A stretch of 64,000 nucleotides of DNA from Callorhinus ursinus (GCF_003265705.1 NW_020312902.1:8943854-9007853); one strand, 5' to 3'; positions 44,874 through 56,525 are shown, counted from the stretch's first letter. Notes: a model not told the origin generated them from the sequence alone. Numbers and translations are program-made.

Positions 44874-46680
44874 CTTGTCATTTTGTCCAGAGGAGAATAG
44901 ATGAATGAGAGAACAAAATGCTAACAGGGTAACAATGACCCCAGAAAAAAACATGCACTAAACAAATCAGAAGAGACCCGAAACCGGGGGAAAAGAAATG
45001 GAAGGAAAGAAAAAAGAAAAAGAAAAGAAAGAAAGAAAGAAAGAAAGAGAAAGAGAATATGATCAAATATGATCAGGCTGGTGAATAGATCAGTGCCACA
45101 CACTAGATTTTGGGCATATTTTGGTCTGTTAGAAGAAACTGCCTCCCAAAATTTTAAAGAAAGAAAAACTTATATATGTACAAAAATAAGGGTAAATATG
45201 ATGAAGGGATGGAACATGCCTTTAAAGATGAAAATTATAAAAGATTTTATAAAAGGAGTTGATAAGATAAGTTGGTTAAAAAAGAAAGAAGAGAAATTAG
45301 AAAAAAAGGGGGAGAGAATGTGATAAGGTGGGAGACTAGAACAAAGCCATACACTAGAGATTTAGAGTATATTTTGGTCTGTTAGAAGAAACTGTATCCC
45401 AAAATTTTAAAGAGAGAACAATTTATATATATGACCAAAAAATAAGGTTAACTACAATGAAGGGATAGAATATGACTCTAAAAATGAAGAATAAAAACGA
45501 TTTAAAAAAAAGGGGATTGATAAGATGTTAGTTGAAAAAGGGAAAAAGAAAAATTAAAAAAATAGAAAAAGAAAAAAAAGAAAATTAAAAAAATTAACTT
45601 TGGAAGACTAAAGAATCACGGGAAAAAAAGCCATGAATTCTATGTGTTGTATTCCCCTAGTGCTGGTGTTCTCATTGATTGGTAAACTTGGTCTTGGCTG
45701 GCGGTTCTTGCTGATCTTCTGGAGGAGGGTCCTGTTGCCGTGGTTCCCAAATGTCTTTGCCGGAGGCGGAATTGCCCCGCCCTTGTCGGTCCGGGCTAAG
45801 TAATCTGCTCAGGTTTGCTCTCGGGAGCTTTTGTTCCCTGCAAGCTTTCCGTACAGCATTGGAGGACGAGAGTGAAAATGGCGGCCTCCCCATCTCCACC
45901 CTGGAGGAGCCGAGAACTCAGGGCCCCACTCTTCAGTGCACCCCCAGAGAAAAGCAGTCAATCACTCCTGTCTCCCTGGTCTCTGGCTGCACTCCGTGCT
46001 CACCTCGCCTGTGACCGTGTGTTTCTATCTCTGGCACCCGACCCCATGTGGAGTCTCCAAACCTAGTGGATGCCTGCGGTGCGCTCCCCCACTGCTCCTC
46101 CCAGGGGAGGAAGGGGAGTCTCCCCGGATCTGCCACTTGTTAGGTCCCTGCTGGAGGAGCAGTGGGCCGACTATGCCGTGGATCACGGTTTATGGCAACC
46201 CCGAGCTGAGAGCCCACTCCTCAGCTCCATCTCTGCAGCTGGCTTCCCCGCTCCAATACCTGGGAGCTCTTCCACACTCAGGCACCCCCGGTCGTTCTGT
46301 GACCCCAAGGGTCCTGAGACCACACTGTCCCAGCGAGGATTCCACCTCCTGATTAGCCACTGGAACGAGGTCCCTCAGCGGAGCCGACTTCTAAAAGTTA
46401 CGAATTTGTGCTCCGCTGCTCTGTCACTTGCAGGTAGCGGCTGATGGAGGCTACCCCCCCCCCGTCTATCTTCCCAAATATCGCCTGGGATTCACGTCTT
46501 TGCACGTCTTACCTTCCAGAAAGTGGTTGCTTTTCTGTTCAGAGAGTTGCTGCTATTCTTTTCTTCCATTTCCTGTTGAGTTCGTAGGTGTTCAGAATGG
46601 TTTGATCCCTATCTAGCTGAATTCCTGGGACCAGACAAAATTCAGGTCTCCTACTCCTCTGCCATCTTTCTTCTCCTCCC
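44874..46680 (-). promoter_or_regulatory. L1 5'UTR with CpG-rich promoter region
   Basis: The distal 1 kb (about 45680-46680) is GC- and CpG-rich ('GCCGGAGGCGGAATTGCCCCGCCC', 'GGACGAGAGTGAAAATGGCGGCC') and would be the internal RNA polymerase II promoter. The GCCATCTTT at 46661-46669 is the complement of a YY1-type AAGATGGC. The proximal part (45045-45560) is A-rich and contains two imperfect ~253-bp tandem units. A 10-base C run lies at 46454-46463. Plus-strand frames of 83-138 codons here are antisense chance frames. Confidence 0.85.
45048..45560 (-). repeat. Two ~253-bp tandem units in the L1 5'UTR
   Basis: 'ATTTTGGTCTGTTAGAAGAAACT' occurs at 45118 and again at 45371. The surrounding context ('CACACTAGA', 'CCCAAAATTTTAAAGA', 'TATATATG', 'GAAGGGATGGAA/GAAGGGATAGAA', 'TTGATAAGAT') is repeated in the same order with substitutions. 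A (GAAA)n tract at about 45015-45050 lies at the left edge. Confidence 0.9.
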
Positions 46681-46734
46681 CACTAATAGATTTTTAATGT
46701 ATTACTGAAGTAGTGTGGAGTACTGAAAAAAAAA

Positions 46735-46890
46735 ATCACTTGATTTCAAGTCAAGAAATTTGATCTTGATATATAGCTTGTCACCTACTGGGCTTTTTCC
46801 CAAAGTGTTGTAGACCTTAATCCATAAAGTAAGTGTGTTGGACTAGAAACTCAATGGGTTCTTTCTAGCCTAAAAAAATCTATAACTCTG
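46735..46890 (+). repeat. MIR relic
   Basis: 'ACTTGATTTCAAGTCAAGAAATTTGATC', 'TAGCTTGTCACCTACTGGGC' and 'ATAAAGTAAGTGTGTTGGACTAG' follow MIR order. Confidence 0.55.
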
Positions 46891-47334
46891 ATTGATCTAT
46901 GTTGTTGTGGAGATCAACCTAGGAAACTAGACTTTTGGTCTGAGTCGGAGGGTGGCAGTATATTAGGCAAGTAACAGACCCCCACCACCACACCCACCAG
47001 TTATCTTAAGTTAAAGGAAATGCACTGGCTGAGAACTGCAAAGTCTAGGGCTCTCGTTAGCTTCAGGTGCAGCTTGAAACAATGACCCCTCATCCTCCAT
47101 CTCTCTTCTCAGTGTTGTGCTCCTCCAAATGTTGGTTTCATTCTTATGCTCCTCAGGGTCACAGCATCTACAAACATTTTGTCATTTTAGCTTTACCTCC
47201 AGCTGGAAAGAGAGAACTTTGTCTCCTTCTCCTCAGCCTTCCAAATAGACAGATGTTTAGGGTCAGGGTCTCTTAGATAAGGTTGAATTCCTATCTCTGA
47301 AGCAATCACTATAGCTAGGAGCATAGGATATGTT
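46891..47334. other. Unassigned sequence
   Basis: Nothing recognised. A 69-codon frame (47067-47276) has no domain. Confidence 0.45.
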
Positions 47335-47525
47335 GATAAGATCAACCAGTGCTTCTGTATTCTGGCTTCACAGTAGAGTCACCTAGAGTTGCTAAAAATA
47401 TTTATGTTGTTTCCATACTCTAGAATTATGACGGAATATCTGGGGATGAAATGCAAGCATTAGCATTTTCTAAAAGCTCTCCAGGTAATTTCACTGTGCA
47501 CCCAGGTTTGAGAACCAGTGACTTA
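47335..47525 (+). mobile_element. MER5A-type hAT relic
   Basis: 'GGCTTCACAGTAGAGTCACCTAGAGTTGCTAAAAA', 'CTCTCCAGGTAATTTCACTGTGCACCCAGG' and 'TTTGAGAACCAGTG' are ordered MER5A blocks. Confidence 0.8.
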
Positions 47526-48524
47526 GACTTTTCAGTATCTACTCCTGGAAGGGTGATTGAAGCCAACTGTAGCCAAAATCCATAGACTGAGATTATAGGA
47601 GGGGTGATGTACCAGAGGGAATTTAGACAACTATTTTATGTAAAGAAGGGTGAAGGAATCCTGGATGGTAAGAAATAATAGATGTCCTCTAATTGCAAGT
47701 GAACAAAATTTGATTCCTCTTTCTTCCCTGTTTGTCTTCATATTTTGCCCTAAGTAATTAACAGCTGAGGGGCTCATAGGCTTCTAAGCCCTCATGATTC
47801 AGCCATTCATCTAATAGCCTGAGGGTCAGAACCTCAAATCCTATTGGGTTTCCAGTGGGTAGTCACCTTTTCCTTTCTTGACAGTTCTAATAGGTCATCA
47901 GAGGATAGGGTGTGGCCTTTCCCCTGGAACTACAGGGGGCAGGTGGGGGGGTATTGAGACCTTGCCTTCTCCTAAAGATATCTCTGCCTGTGAATTCCAT
48001 CCCTAGAATTCATACCATTTCCATTTTCTCTTGAAATATAATACTTGCTATGGCCAGCCAACCTGTTATCCCTAAGGAAAAGGCATTCCCAGCTTCATGA
48101 AAATAGAAGACATTAACTCCAGGATTCATAAGCCAGCCCTATTCCCAGGCAGTTAAGAATGTGAAAGAAACATAAATCACTAAGAAAAATAAGATGAACC
48201 TAAAATACTCCCCAGAGCCCTGACTTCATTTTCCAGGAGGCAGGGACTCTTGCTAGAAAGGCCCATGCTGACCAGACTCAAAGTCTCAGAAGTCCTGCAG
48301 TGATGCTGTTGAGTGTGAACCTTACACTCAGTCCTCCTTTCAGTGTCCCAGCCAATTCCTGCACAGTCCTGAATGCCACATGTCTTAGACCATGCTTAGG
48401 CCTGGCCTCCCAGGTACCTTCCATCTTGAATTATACTTGTCCTCGCTCTGTCATCTCATTGCCCTGCTCTCTACAAGAATCTTCAGGGGAAGAGGGATAT
48501 GATAAGGAAGAGAAAAGAAACTTC
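47526..48524. other. Unassigned sequence
   Basis: No gene or named repeat recognised. A G-rich patch lies at 47935-47950. Confidence 0.45.
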
Positions 48525-48690
48525 TTTTTGCTAGGCCCTGTGTCAGATGCTTTACATATCCTCACACGTTCCAAGGAAGTGGGTATTATTACTGTCCTCA
48601 GAGGGTGAGATGTCTTAATTGTTCTCAAGTCATATGGCTGGTACACCACTGAGTTTGGATTTGGTCCCAGGTTTTCCTAGTATATCAAGC
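48525..48690 (-). repeat. MIR relic
   Basis: 'GGCCCTGTGTCAGATGCTTTACATATCCTCAC', 'GTGGGTATTATTACTGTCC', 'CTCAAGTCATATGGCTGG' and 'GGATTTGGTCCCAGG' form a reverse MIR. Confidence 0.75.
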
Positions 48691-49317
48691 TCAATGTGTT
48701 AACCTTTCTGGGAATATACTTTTCCTTCCCAGCAGGATCACCAGGGTCACTGAGAGCCTGGCATTATCTCTTGCACATTGTGGAGCCCTTGAACCTCATC
48801 TAGTTCCTGGCCCAGAGTGACTGCTTAGGACATATGTGTTAAGTAAATTACATGGGCTAGTGTGGGGTGAAGATATTTTTGACTTGGAAAGGAGGTTTTA
48901 GCTTCCCCATGAATTATACTTAACTCTTTCAGTTCATTGACCAATTTTGTTTTGCCCATATTCCTTTTGGCAAGATAGGCTTTCCCAAGCACCCCTCCAT
49001 ACTTGCTCTCAGAGCAAGAAGGTGGTGAGGATCTTTCCAGATTTGTACAATCCCTTCTTTTGTCTTTTCCCAGACTGCCCGTGAGAGGATCTCACTATAC
49101 CACACAGATAAGGGAACCTCGCCAAAGTGACTCCAGACCAGGGGCATTTGCTCCTGTAAAAACCCATGGAAGAAGGTACAGAAGGTACTCAAAAATATTG
49201 GGAATCTTACAGTATTAGAGGATAAGTTACAGCAAAGTTAATTTGGTTCATCTCCCTCATTTATTACCTCTCCAAATCATAAAAGTACCAAATACTGTGT
49301 ACTCTATTAACTAGTTT
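48691..49317. other. Unassigned sequence
   Basis: 48750-48850 may be a diverged L2 tail ('CTCTTGCACATTGTGG', 'CCTGGCCCAGAGTGAC'). Otherwise nothing is recognised. Confidence 0.4.
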
Positions 49318-49950
49318 TCCCTCCAGCTTTATTGGTGTACAGTTGACAAATAAAATCGTAAGATATTTAAAGCATACAACATGATTTGACATAAAAATTG
49401 TGAAAGTAGTCCCTCATTGAGTTAATTAGCACATCCATCACCTCACATGTTTACCTTTCCTTTTTTCCTTTCAATTTTTTTAATTTTTAAAATTTTATTA
49501 TTTGATTAGAGAGAGAGAGAGAGAGCATGCATAAGCAGGGGGTGGGGTGGGGTGAGGGGGTGAGGAAGGGGCAGAGGGCGAGGGAGAGGGAGAATTCTAA
49601 GCTTTTTCAGCGGAGCTGTTCAACCTCACACCCCTGAGATCATTTCGCCAGCTGAAATGAAGAGTTGGATGCTTAACTGACTGAACCATCCAGGTAACCC
49701 TATCTTTTCTTTTTTTTTCTTGAGAAAACATTTAAGCTCTACTTTCTTGGCAAATTTCAATTATACAATACAGTGTTATCAACTATGATCACCATGTTAT
49801 ACATTAGATCCTCAGACCTTATTTATCTTCTAATGGAAAGTTTGCACTTTTTCCAGTGTCTCCCTATTTCTTTCAACTCCTAGCCCCTGGCAATTACTTT
49901 TCTACTCTGTTTCTTCTACTCAGTTGTGTTATAAGTGATCCCATGTAGTG
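49318..49950 (-). mobile_element. Old L1 3' fragment, minus strand, split by a CanSINE
   Basis: Left part: 'CTTTATTGGTGTACAGTTGACAAATAAAA', 'GTTAATTAGCACATCCATCACCTCACAT'. Right part: 'TTGGCAAATTTCAATTATACAATACAG', 'TTATCAACTATGATCACCATGTTATACATTAGATCC'. This is a common L1M 3'UTR segment interrupted at 49480-49700. Confidence 0.9.
49480..49699 (-). mobile_element. CanSINE, minus strand
   Basis: Tail complement AATTTTATTATTTGATTAGAG, GA block with a G-rich (GGGGTGGGGTGAGGGGG) variant, and the diverged head 'CTGACTGAACCATCCAGGTAACC'. It lies inside the old L1. The TSD is obscured by T-rich flanks. Confidence 0.9.
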
Positions 49951-50644
49951 TTTGTCTTTCCCTGCTCTATTAATCCATTTTGGGTAGAGGGCAGACACCT
50001 CTTCCTACTTCTTGTTGGTAGACCGGAAATCAAGGCTGTGGGGTATGTCTAAACCACTTAACTATTTAACCCAAAGAGATAAAAATTAAACATGAAGGTT
50101 AAGGAAGAATCTTGCAAGAGTCCTACACTTGGTCCTGATCTTCTGGTCCTTTGGTGACCACTGATCATTGTCCCTGCTCTGGACAACGGAGAATTGAGAC
50201 ACCCTGGCATGGAAGGAAGACTGTGGGAAAAACACTCTCATCAGGAACTGGGTCAGTGTGGTCCATTACAGGAGGTTCAAGTCACTCTTAGGCACTATGG
50301 TTGCAGACCCTAAGGTTTGCCTCTTGTAAGATTAAATAATACTCACATGTTAATAGACTTAGCAGCTAGGGGACGGTAAGATCCTTTTGGTTCACCTATA
50401 TATTGGGTTTTATGTGTTCAATAAGTTCCAAAATCAGTACGTGCTCAAATGTAACCTAATTAGGATGCTGACACCCAGTAGAGAATCACCTGGCAATAAG
50501 TATGAGATATAGATCCTCATCATAAAGATAATAAAAATTGGTAAAATAATAATGGCTAAATGAAGGTACTAAAAGTTAATGAAAATTGATAAAATAATAT
50601 GGCTAAATGAAAGTACTTACTGACACTGATCAGAAATTTTAGAC
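49951..50644. other. Unassigned sequence
   Basis: A partial direct duplication 'GTAAAATAATAATGGCTAAATGAAGGTAC' / 'ATAAAATAATATGGCTAAATGAAAGTAC' at about 50541-50570 and 50589-50617. No gene recognised. Confidence 0.5.
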
Positions 50645-51165
50645 TGTACCCTGCCTGTGTTGGGCACATCATAAGGTGACTCCCAATGAGTCGTGTTATT
50701 GTATTCTCTTCCCTCGTGTGTGTGTAGGACTGGTGGTTTGCTTCTAGCCAATAGAATATGACAGAAATGAAGTAACTTTTGAGGATGCAATTAACATCCC
50801 AAATCAGCTGATTTTGAGTGAATCAAAAGGGAGATTATCCTGGGTGGGCCTGACTTAATCAGGTACAATCTCTTAAAAGAGAAACTGGGGTCTCTCCTTG
50901 GGATCAGAGACTCTCTCCTGCTTGTCTTGAAGAAGCTAGCCACTGTCAGTTCTACAAGTGCAAGCAAATGAAATCTGCCAACAACCTGAGGGAGCTTGAG
51001 CAGGTCTTTCCCAGTGTGGTGGGCATTTTGACTGCAATCTTGTGAGACCCTGAGTAAGGGACCCAATTAAGCCATTCCCAGATTCCTGCCCCACAGAAAC
51101 TGTGAGATAGTAATGGGGTGTTGTTTTAAGCCTCTAGTTGATGTAGTTTGCAATGCAGCAACAGT
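50645..51165 (+). mobile_element. MaLR (MLT1-like) LTR relic
   Basis: 'ATCAGCTGATTTTGAGTGAATC', 'GGGAGATTATCCTGGGTGGGCC', 'TGACTTAATCAGG', 'CCACAGAAACTGTGAGATAGTAATG' and 'TGTTGTTTTAAGCCTCTAG' are typical of the 3' half of MLT1/MST-type LTRs. No internal gene remnant is beside it. A 91-codon minus-strand frame is repeat-derived. Confidence 0.75.
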
Positions 51166-51330
51166 TCTGGTTTGGGAGACAGATCCAGGGTTGTGTTCCA
51201 GCCTGCTCTTGCCATCTCTGTGTCATTCATTGAGAAAATCGTTTCCCCCTTTTGAGCTGCAGATCCTTCATTTGTAAAATGGACTTAATATTCCTCAAAT
51301 TAAATTAGAAGAGTGGGTATTTATGAAAGA
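51166..51330 (+). repeat. MIR relic
   Basis: 'GGTTGTGTTCCAGCCTGC', 'GAGAAAATCGTTTCCCCCTTTTGAGC' and 'TTCATTTGTAAAATGGACTTAATA' are MIR core blocks. Confidence 0.75.
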
Positions 51331-52480
51331 GCTTATAAAGTACAAGTGCTCTATGTATGAAGTACGATCAAATTATCAAATCATGGTAGATTTTTCATTG
51401 AAATTTTGGGTAAAGTCAAAGGATATGTTTATCTGAGCATGCCCTAATAGAAAACTACAATGCTTCCTTGGACCCTAGAGTGCTAGACAGTAAGGACATT
51501 GATCTGCCCTTATATAGTAATGCTCATATTTCACATGTTTTGATTTTGAAAAAATTACTGCAAAGTTCTGCAAGGCTGTACACAAAAAAATGATAAATGG
51601 ACTTCAGAGAAATTACCATAAACCTGTAATGGGAAAACAGGTGCTATTTGGGGGATAAAGCTTTACTTGTTGATGGGCAAGAATTATGTGCAGACACTAC
51701 AGGAAACTAGGTATAACATAGCAGTTTTTACCACAAAATGTTAGCAGTGTTTACCCCCCTCTTTTTAGAGGATTTTTCCTTTGATCACAGAGTCAGGAGC
51801 AGGTCTAGAATGAAAGCCCTGCTTTGATTTGCTCCCACGGGAGCAGGGTGTTTTCTGATAGTTGAAGAAGGGATTCTTAATATCCCCCTCCCTAGCTTTT
51901 GTTCTAGTTTCTGATGAATTTGGCCACAGGAAAGCAGTGAATCTTGCTGTCTTTGGATATAACTGATTTCAGTGTGAGTTAAAGAATTCAGCCTACAGAA
52001 AAAATAAGACAAGGAGAGAGAAATCCTATTAGGATCATTTTCTTCATTCCAATAGGGCTGAGACTGGGGCCTTCCTGCCGGCCTTGGAGACTTTGTCCAG
52101 TTGATTTTTAAATAACTCAGGTGATTGTCCTCTTATTTCTCCTGGAAACTCACTCTACCATGTCATTGAGCTGACTTTTAGGAAGTTCTTCTTGATATAA
52201 TATTATTGTGTACAATTTCTTCATACATTTCCCTCTATTCAGTTTCATTCCAAAAAGAAATCAATAAAAATTAAAAAAAAGAGAAAAAATATGGTGAGGA
52301 GATAGACTGGGTAGGTGAGGAGTAGTTGCTGGCTGGTAGGAGGGGGGAGAGCAAGCTAGGCTGTGCCAGGAAATGCTGACAGAAAGACTACTTGGGGGAA
52401 AATGGCCCCCCAGAATGGATCTGAGGAGGCAGAAGTGGCTCAGGATCAACAACAAATTTCCTTCTTAATATTGAGCTCTT
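51331..52480. other. Unassigned sequence
   Basis: No gene or named repeat recognised. A 75-codon minus-strand frame (51785-52012) has no domain. Confidence 0.45.
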
Positions 52481-52629
52481 TTGGGGTGCCTGGGTGGCTC
52501 AGGCAGTTAAGTGGCCAGCTCTTGATTTTGGCTCAGGTCATGATATCTTCAAGACAGGGAGTCTGCTCTAGGATTCTCCCTCTCCCTCTGCCCCTCCCCC
52601 CTCTAAAATAAATAAATAAGTTTAAAAAA
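52480..52629 (+). mobile_element. CanSINE, shortened, with 13-bp TSD, plus strand
   Basis: Head 'GGGGTGCCTGGGTGGCTCAG', then 'GGCTCAGGTCATGATATC' and directly 'TTCAAGACAGGGAGTCTGC': the segment with the B box and following body is shortened. Tail AAATAAATAAATAAG and oligo-A. Perfect TSD AATATTGAGCTCT at 52467-52479 and 52630-52642. Confidence 0.95.
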
Positions 52630-52642
52630 AATATTGAGCTCT

Positions 52643-53319
52643 CTCTAAACTAAAGTGTGCCTCAAGATGTTGATTTCAGTAATCTGTATGGATTTGGTCA
52701 ATTTTTAGGCTGCTAACTTCAAATCGATAGTTAATCCATTTCAAAACCCCATAGCTATTCATGTTAACCTGCATAACCCAGGTTTTTAACACCTGTCCTG
52801 GGAGGACAGGGGAGTGAGGGAGAGGAAGATAGCATTACTCTCCTTCATGTCGTGACTTAGACGCTGCTGTTTTCCCTACTACAGACCCAACCCATCGTCT
52901 TCTCCCTCATTCACACTCCCACGCGGCTTTATTTCGGACCTTTGGCTTACAAAGTAGTCGATTCTGAAGTAAACACAAGAGGGCAGACATGTAGCACACA
53001 AGAGATCTCTGCTGTCACCAGAAAACAGAAGCAGACTCATCCGCCATGCTGCATCCTGTCAGGGCAGTTTAGAGCCCAGATTCCAGATGGATGTCAAGAA
53101 GATAAAGGCCTCACATGCCATTCTTCATTTGTAAAAAGGAATACACAAAGTTGAGAAATATTCAAAGAACTACTTCTTCCTGTCAGTCAAAGGTAGGAAT
53201 GATTTAAACATTCAAGTCTTGCTCCATGTTCCATAGTTAAATCTGCACCCCACAGTGACTAGCCATTGTTCTTGATATAAAATTCAGAATTGTCTATATG
53301 AGCCGTAGGACTGTGCCTG
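52643..53319. other. Unassigned sequence
   Basis: No feature recognised. Confidence 0.45.
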
Positions 53320-53710
53320 ATCTGGTCCTTGTTTGGCTCTCCAGCCTCATGACTGGCCAGTGTTGCCTGTGTCCTAGCCACATTGACCACTGTCCATTGA
53401 CTCAAATGTGTCACCCTTTCTGTGTTAATGGGCCTCAGTCCCTTTCTGTTTCTCTGATTAATTCCTCTTCACCTCTTATACCATCACTTAATCACCCCAT
53501 CTTCAGGGAGAACTTCTCTGACCACCTCCCTTCCCAGAGGTTGTGTCTCTGCCATGAACTCTCCCAGGACTTTGCCTCCAGAGCATCTATAATGAAACAC
53601 ATAATCACGTGGGTACACGTGTAAGTGTGTCCACTCCGCTGGACCGTAAACTCCATGACAGAGACCTATGGCCTGCTAGTATCTTGTGCACCCTGGGAAC
53701 ATACTTCTCT
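53320..53710 (+). repeat. L2 relic
   Basis: 'CTGATCTGGTCCTTGTTTGGCTCTCCAGCCTCATGAC', 'CTAGCCACATTGACC', 'GGGAGAACTTCTCTGACCACC', 'GCTGGACCGTAAACTCCATGACAGAG' follow L2 order. The 108-codon frame here is relic-derived. Confidence 0.8.
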
Positions 53711-55769
53711 CTGTAGGGAAAATGACTGTAGGTTACAGCCCATCCTCAGAGACAGGCTATTTATAGCAAGTTGTGATCCATCTGGGAATGGCCAAGGAAT
53801 AACCACCACGATCCAGAGACCTAGAGGTCATTGTTCAAAGGGATTAAAACAATTAACTCTGACTGTTTAAACTGAGTAAAGGAAATCTTTTCCAGTTGGA
53901 AATGAGTTTGCTACCAGTTTAAATCATTCAAGCAATGCTCCAAGAGTCTCACAACTACCTTCTGGTGGGTTCCCAGGTTTATGAAACACATGCTCAGAAG
54001 CACACACCACTCCATGTACCTTGAACACTCATACAGAGTAATTACCAATCTCCTTAGTATTTTATTTCCTCTCCTGTTATACTCCCCCCACACACATTTT
54101 TTTTTTTCTGATTTAACTTGTTAACTCACCGAGAATGGAATACATCTCTGTTTCTTCACAGCAGCTAGTGCACTGTTAAATAACACTTACAATAATACTT
54201 AAGAGTAACAACCACAGCATATGACTTGGGAAAATTAGGAGGCTCTTAGAGAATCTTTTTATTTTTCTTATTTTGTGGATAGCTCACTGAGATATTTAAG
54301 TCCAAGTTAAATGTGGATACGAAGAGTGAAGAGATGCACTGGTATTATGTAGATAAGCACAAATCACTGATACTCCAGAAGCCGTATCATTCAAAGGCGC
54401 GATAGAGGGAACATGTGAGTAGAAAGCCCAGTGCTTGCAGGAGTCAATGAAGCCCAGGATGATTTGTGAGTCGTCTTGAGGGGAGGGTTTGGGAGGGGAG
54501 GAGACTATTGCAGAGGCATTGTTAGGGAAAGGGATCATGAAGAATTGAAGAGATTGGAGTGAATAGTGTTCTCTGAGAGAAAGACAGGGGGCCTGAGGAG
54601 TGTACAAGCAGGACTGTGATACCAGCCTCAATGTATTGTGTTAGGGTTGAATTGGTGAAGAGCTTCCCATACAGCCTCTGTCAGTGTTGCGGACACACGG
54701 AGGTGGCACAGAAGTAGGAGCTCATGTTCCCAACTTTTCTGTAAATCTTGTGTAGGAACACAAAGAGGTCAGTAGTAGATGATGCTAGTATGGCCCAAAG
54801 TGAACTATTAAGGGTAAGATCCATGAGCCCAAGAGGAGGTGAGCAGGAAGTGGGAGTTGGGGCCCTCCCTCCTAAGTACAGTCCTCCTTCACTCCACCCC
54901 CAGAGGTCTCTTCTTAGCTGGACTCCCTCAGCTCTCACTGGGGTTCTACCCACCCAGCACTGCAGTTTGCTGTTTCTGGCAGCCAGTACTATTAGTATGG
55001 GGCTGCTTTGGCTCTCCAGTTAGATTAAGGAGGCCTTGGTCCATCTTCAGGCATGGGTTTGGCCACCTCAGTGCATGGTTGCTGAACAAATCTGACATTT
55101 GGAAACAGTCTTACTCTGCATCCAAGTCACACATGTAGTAATCTTTGGGTCCATCTTACCAACTCTCCTGATATCATTTGGCTTTAATGTTGACCTCCCA
55201 GTGGAGCAGCTCTGTTCTCAGGCCTGGCGGCTTGTTGCAGACATCCTGTGGTGGAACATCAAAGAAATCATAGCATGCCTCTCTTGGAATCAACTACAAT
55301 AGAGGAGGTTTCTTTACTTTTTCTTCTCTCAATGCTACAGTTGTTTGAATAAACACTGGTTATTGATGATGCAGGTGGCCCGCTTCATTCCCTGCTGTGT
55401 GCTTTAATTAGCCTCCTTTCTGGGTCATGTTTTTGACTTCCTATTGGGTGTTCCTGGATGCAGAACCATGTGTGTGGTCTGGTAGGGCTCTTGTGTTTCC
55501 TTACTGAATTCTGCAAAGATTATTGTTTTTAAAAACATGTTTGAGATCCACAGAATTGTTTTGCTCTTGCTACTCTGAAATATATCCATGATCATGCCTG
55601 TTCCATTATTCTCTGATTTAAAAACAGGCGCGTAACCTAGAGGCAGGATTGAGTGGGAAGAAAAATCAGTTTCTTTCCCATTTTTTTTAAGTTAAAAATT
55701 TAGCAGGAAGGTAACCAAGGGAAAATTGTGGTGTCTTCAATTTCAGCTGTTAGGTAAGATAACAGAGTG
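53711..55769. other. Unassigned sequence
   Basis: About 2 kb with no recognised exon or repeat. Overlapping frames of 60-111 codons on both strands near 54296-55302 lack domains. It is one of the longer repeat-poor stretches in the window. Confidence 0.45.
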
Positions 55770-55930
55770 GAAGATGGACTGGAATAGACCTAAATCTGTG
55801 CTTCACTACTACCTAACCAAATGACCTTGAACGGGTCATCTCAGCCTTTGTGATCACTGTTTTTTCATGTATAAAATGAGAACATTACATTAAATGGACC
55901 AATGCTAAGGCCCCTTTTGGTTCTAACATT
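55770..55930 (+). repeat. MIR relic
   Basis: 'CTTCACTACTACCTAACCAAATGACCTTGAACGGGTCATC', 'TTTTTTCATGTATAAAATGAG' and 'GGCCCCTTTTGGTTCTAACATTC' are MIR blocks. Confidence 0.8.
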
Positions 55931-56174
55931 CAAGGGGGACATGGGGCACAAACTTCAGAGGCTTATAGAGAAATGGAAGTGTTCTAGTCCAGTGGGGGAT
56001 TTGGACATGACTAATATAAGGATCATTAAAAACTGGAAAGTCACAAGGTGATGTCCTTCATTTTCCCCTATGGAAAGAAGTCTCACCCAGGAGGTACCTG
56101 TGTGCAAGATTATTACGCAAGGCATGTAAAAGAGAAAATGGCAGGGGAGACAAAAAGGTACTTACTTTACATAG

Positions 56175-56365
56175 AAAGCACAAATTATTTTATTATAATT
56201 TTCACTACTCTGTAAGGTAGACATTGTCCTCTCCACTAGACAGACAAGAAAACAGAGACCTAGAAAGGTTGAGTTTGCTTTAGATTACAAGATACACAAC
56301 AAGTAAGTTGTATTTTCAGATTCAAATCCAAATCTTTCTGATCCCAAAGTCTCTGCTCCAAAACT
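56175..56365 (-). repeat. MIR relic
   Basis: 'ACTCTGTAAGGTAGACATTGTCC', 'AGACAAGAAAACAGAGACCTAGAAAGGTTGAG' and 'TCAAATCCAAATCTTTCTGATCCCAAAGTC' form a reverse MIR. Confidence 0.85.
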
Positions 56366-56525
56366 CTATTTAAAATAAGCTGAAACACTACAAAACAACA
56401 TGAACAAACTCCACCCTCCCAAGCTTGGATTTATTGCAAACATTATTGGAAGTGATTCTACAAAGGATTCTGAGTGATGGGCAAGAGGAGAGAAATGTTG
56501 CCTCATTTTTGTAGTAGGGAAGATT

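Larger units (their letters stand above)
40541..46680 (-). mobile_element. Full-ended, internally deleted L1 (LINE-1), minus strand
   Basis: About 6.14 kb flanked by a perfect 15-bp TSD, CACTAATAGATTTTT, at 40526-40540 and 46681-46695. The 5' end (46680 reading left) starts GGGAGGAGAAGAAAGATGGC, including an AAGATGGC YY1-type motif at the position seen in other mammalian L1s. The order from the 5' end is a 5'UTR of about 1.8 kb (44874-46680), ORF1 start (44873), an ORF1/ORF2 deletion junction near 44480, an ORF2 remnant ending near 40979, and a 3'UTR of about 440 bp merging into the oligo-T side of the TSD. Retention of many CpGs in the 5'UTR and the perfect TSD indicate a recent insertion. 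Frameshifts, the deletion and a damaged RT motif make it non-autonomous. Confidence 0.97.

Noticed and set aside
45672..46444. Plus-strand frames of 83-138 codons in the CpG-rich block as a gene
   Set aside because: They are antisense to the L1 5'UTR, and the CpG richness belongs to the L1 promoter.
47935..47955. CTCF site at CTACAGGGGGCAGG
   Set aside because: The central GGGGGCAG fits but the upstream CCAS positions do not.
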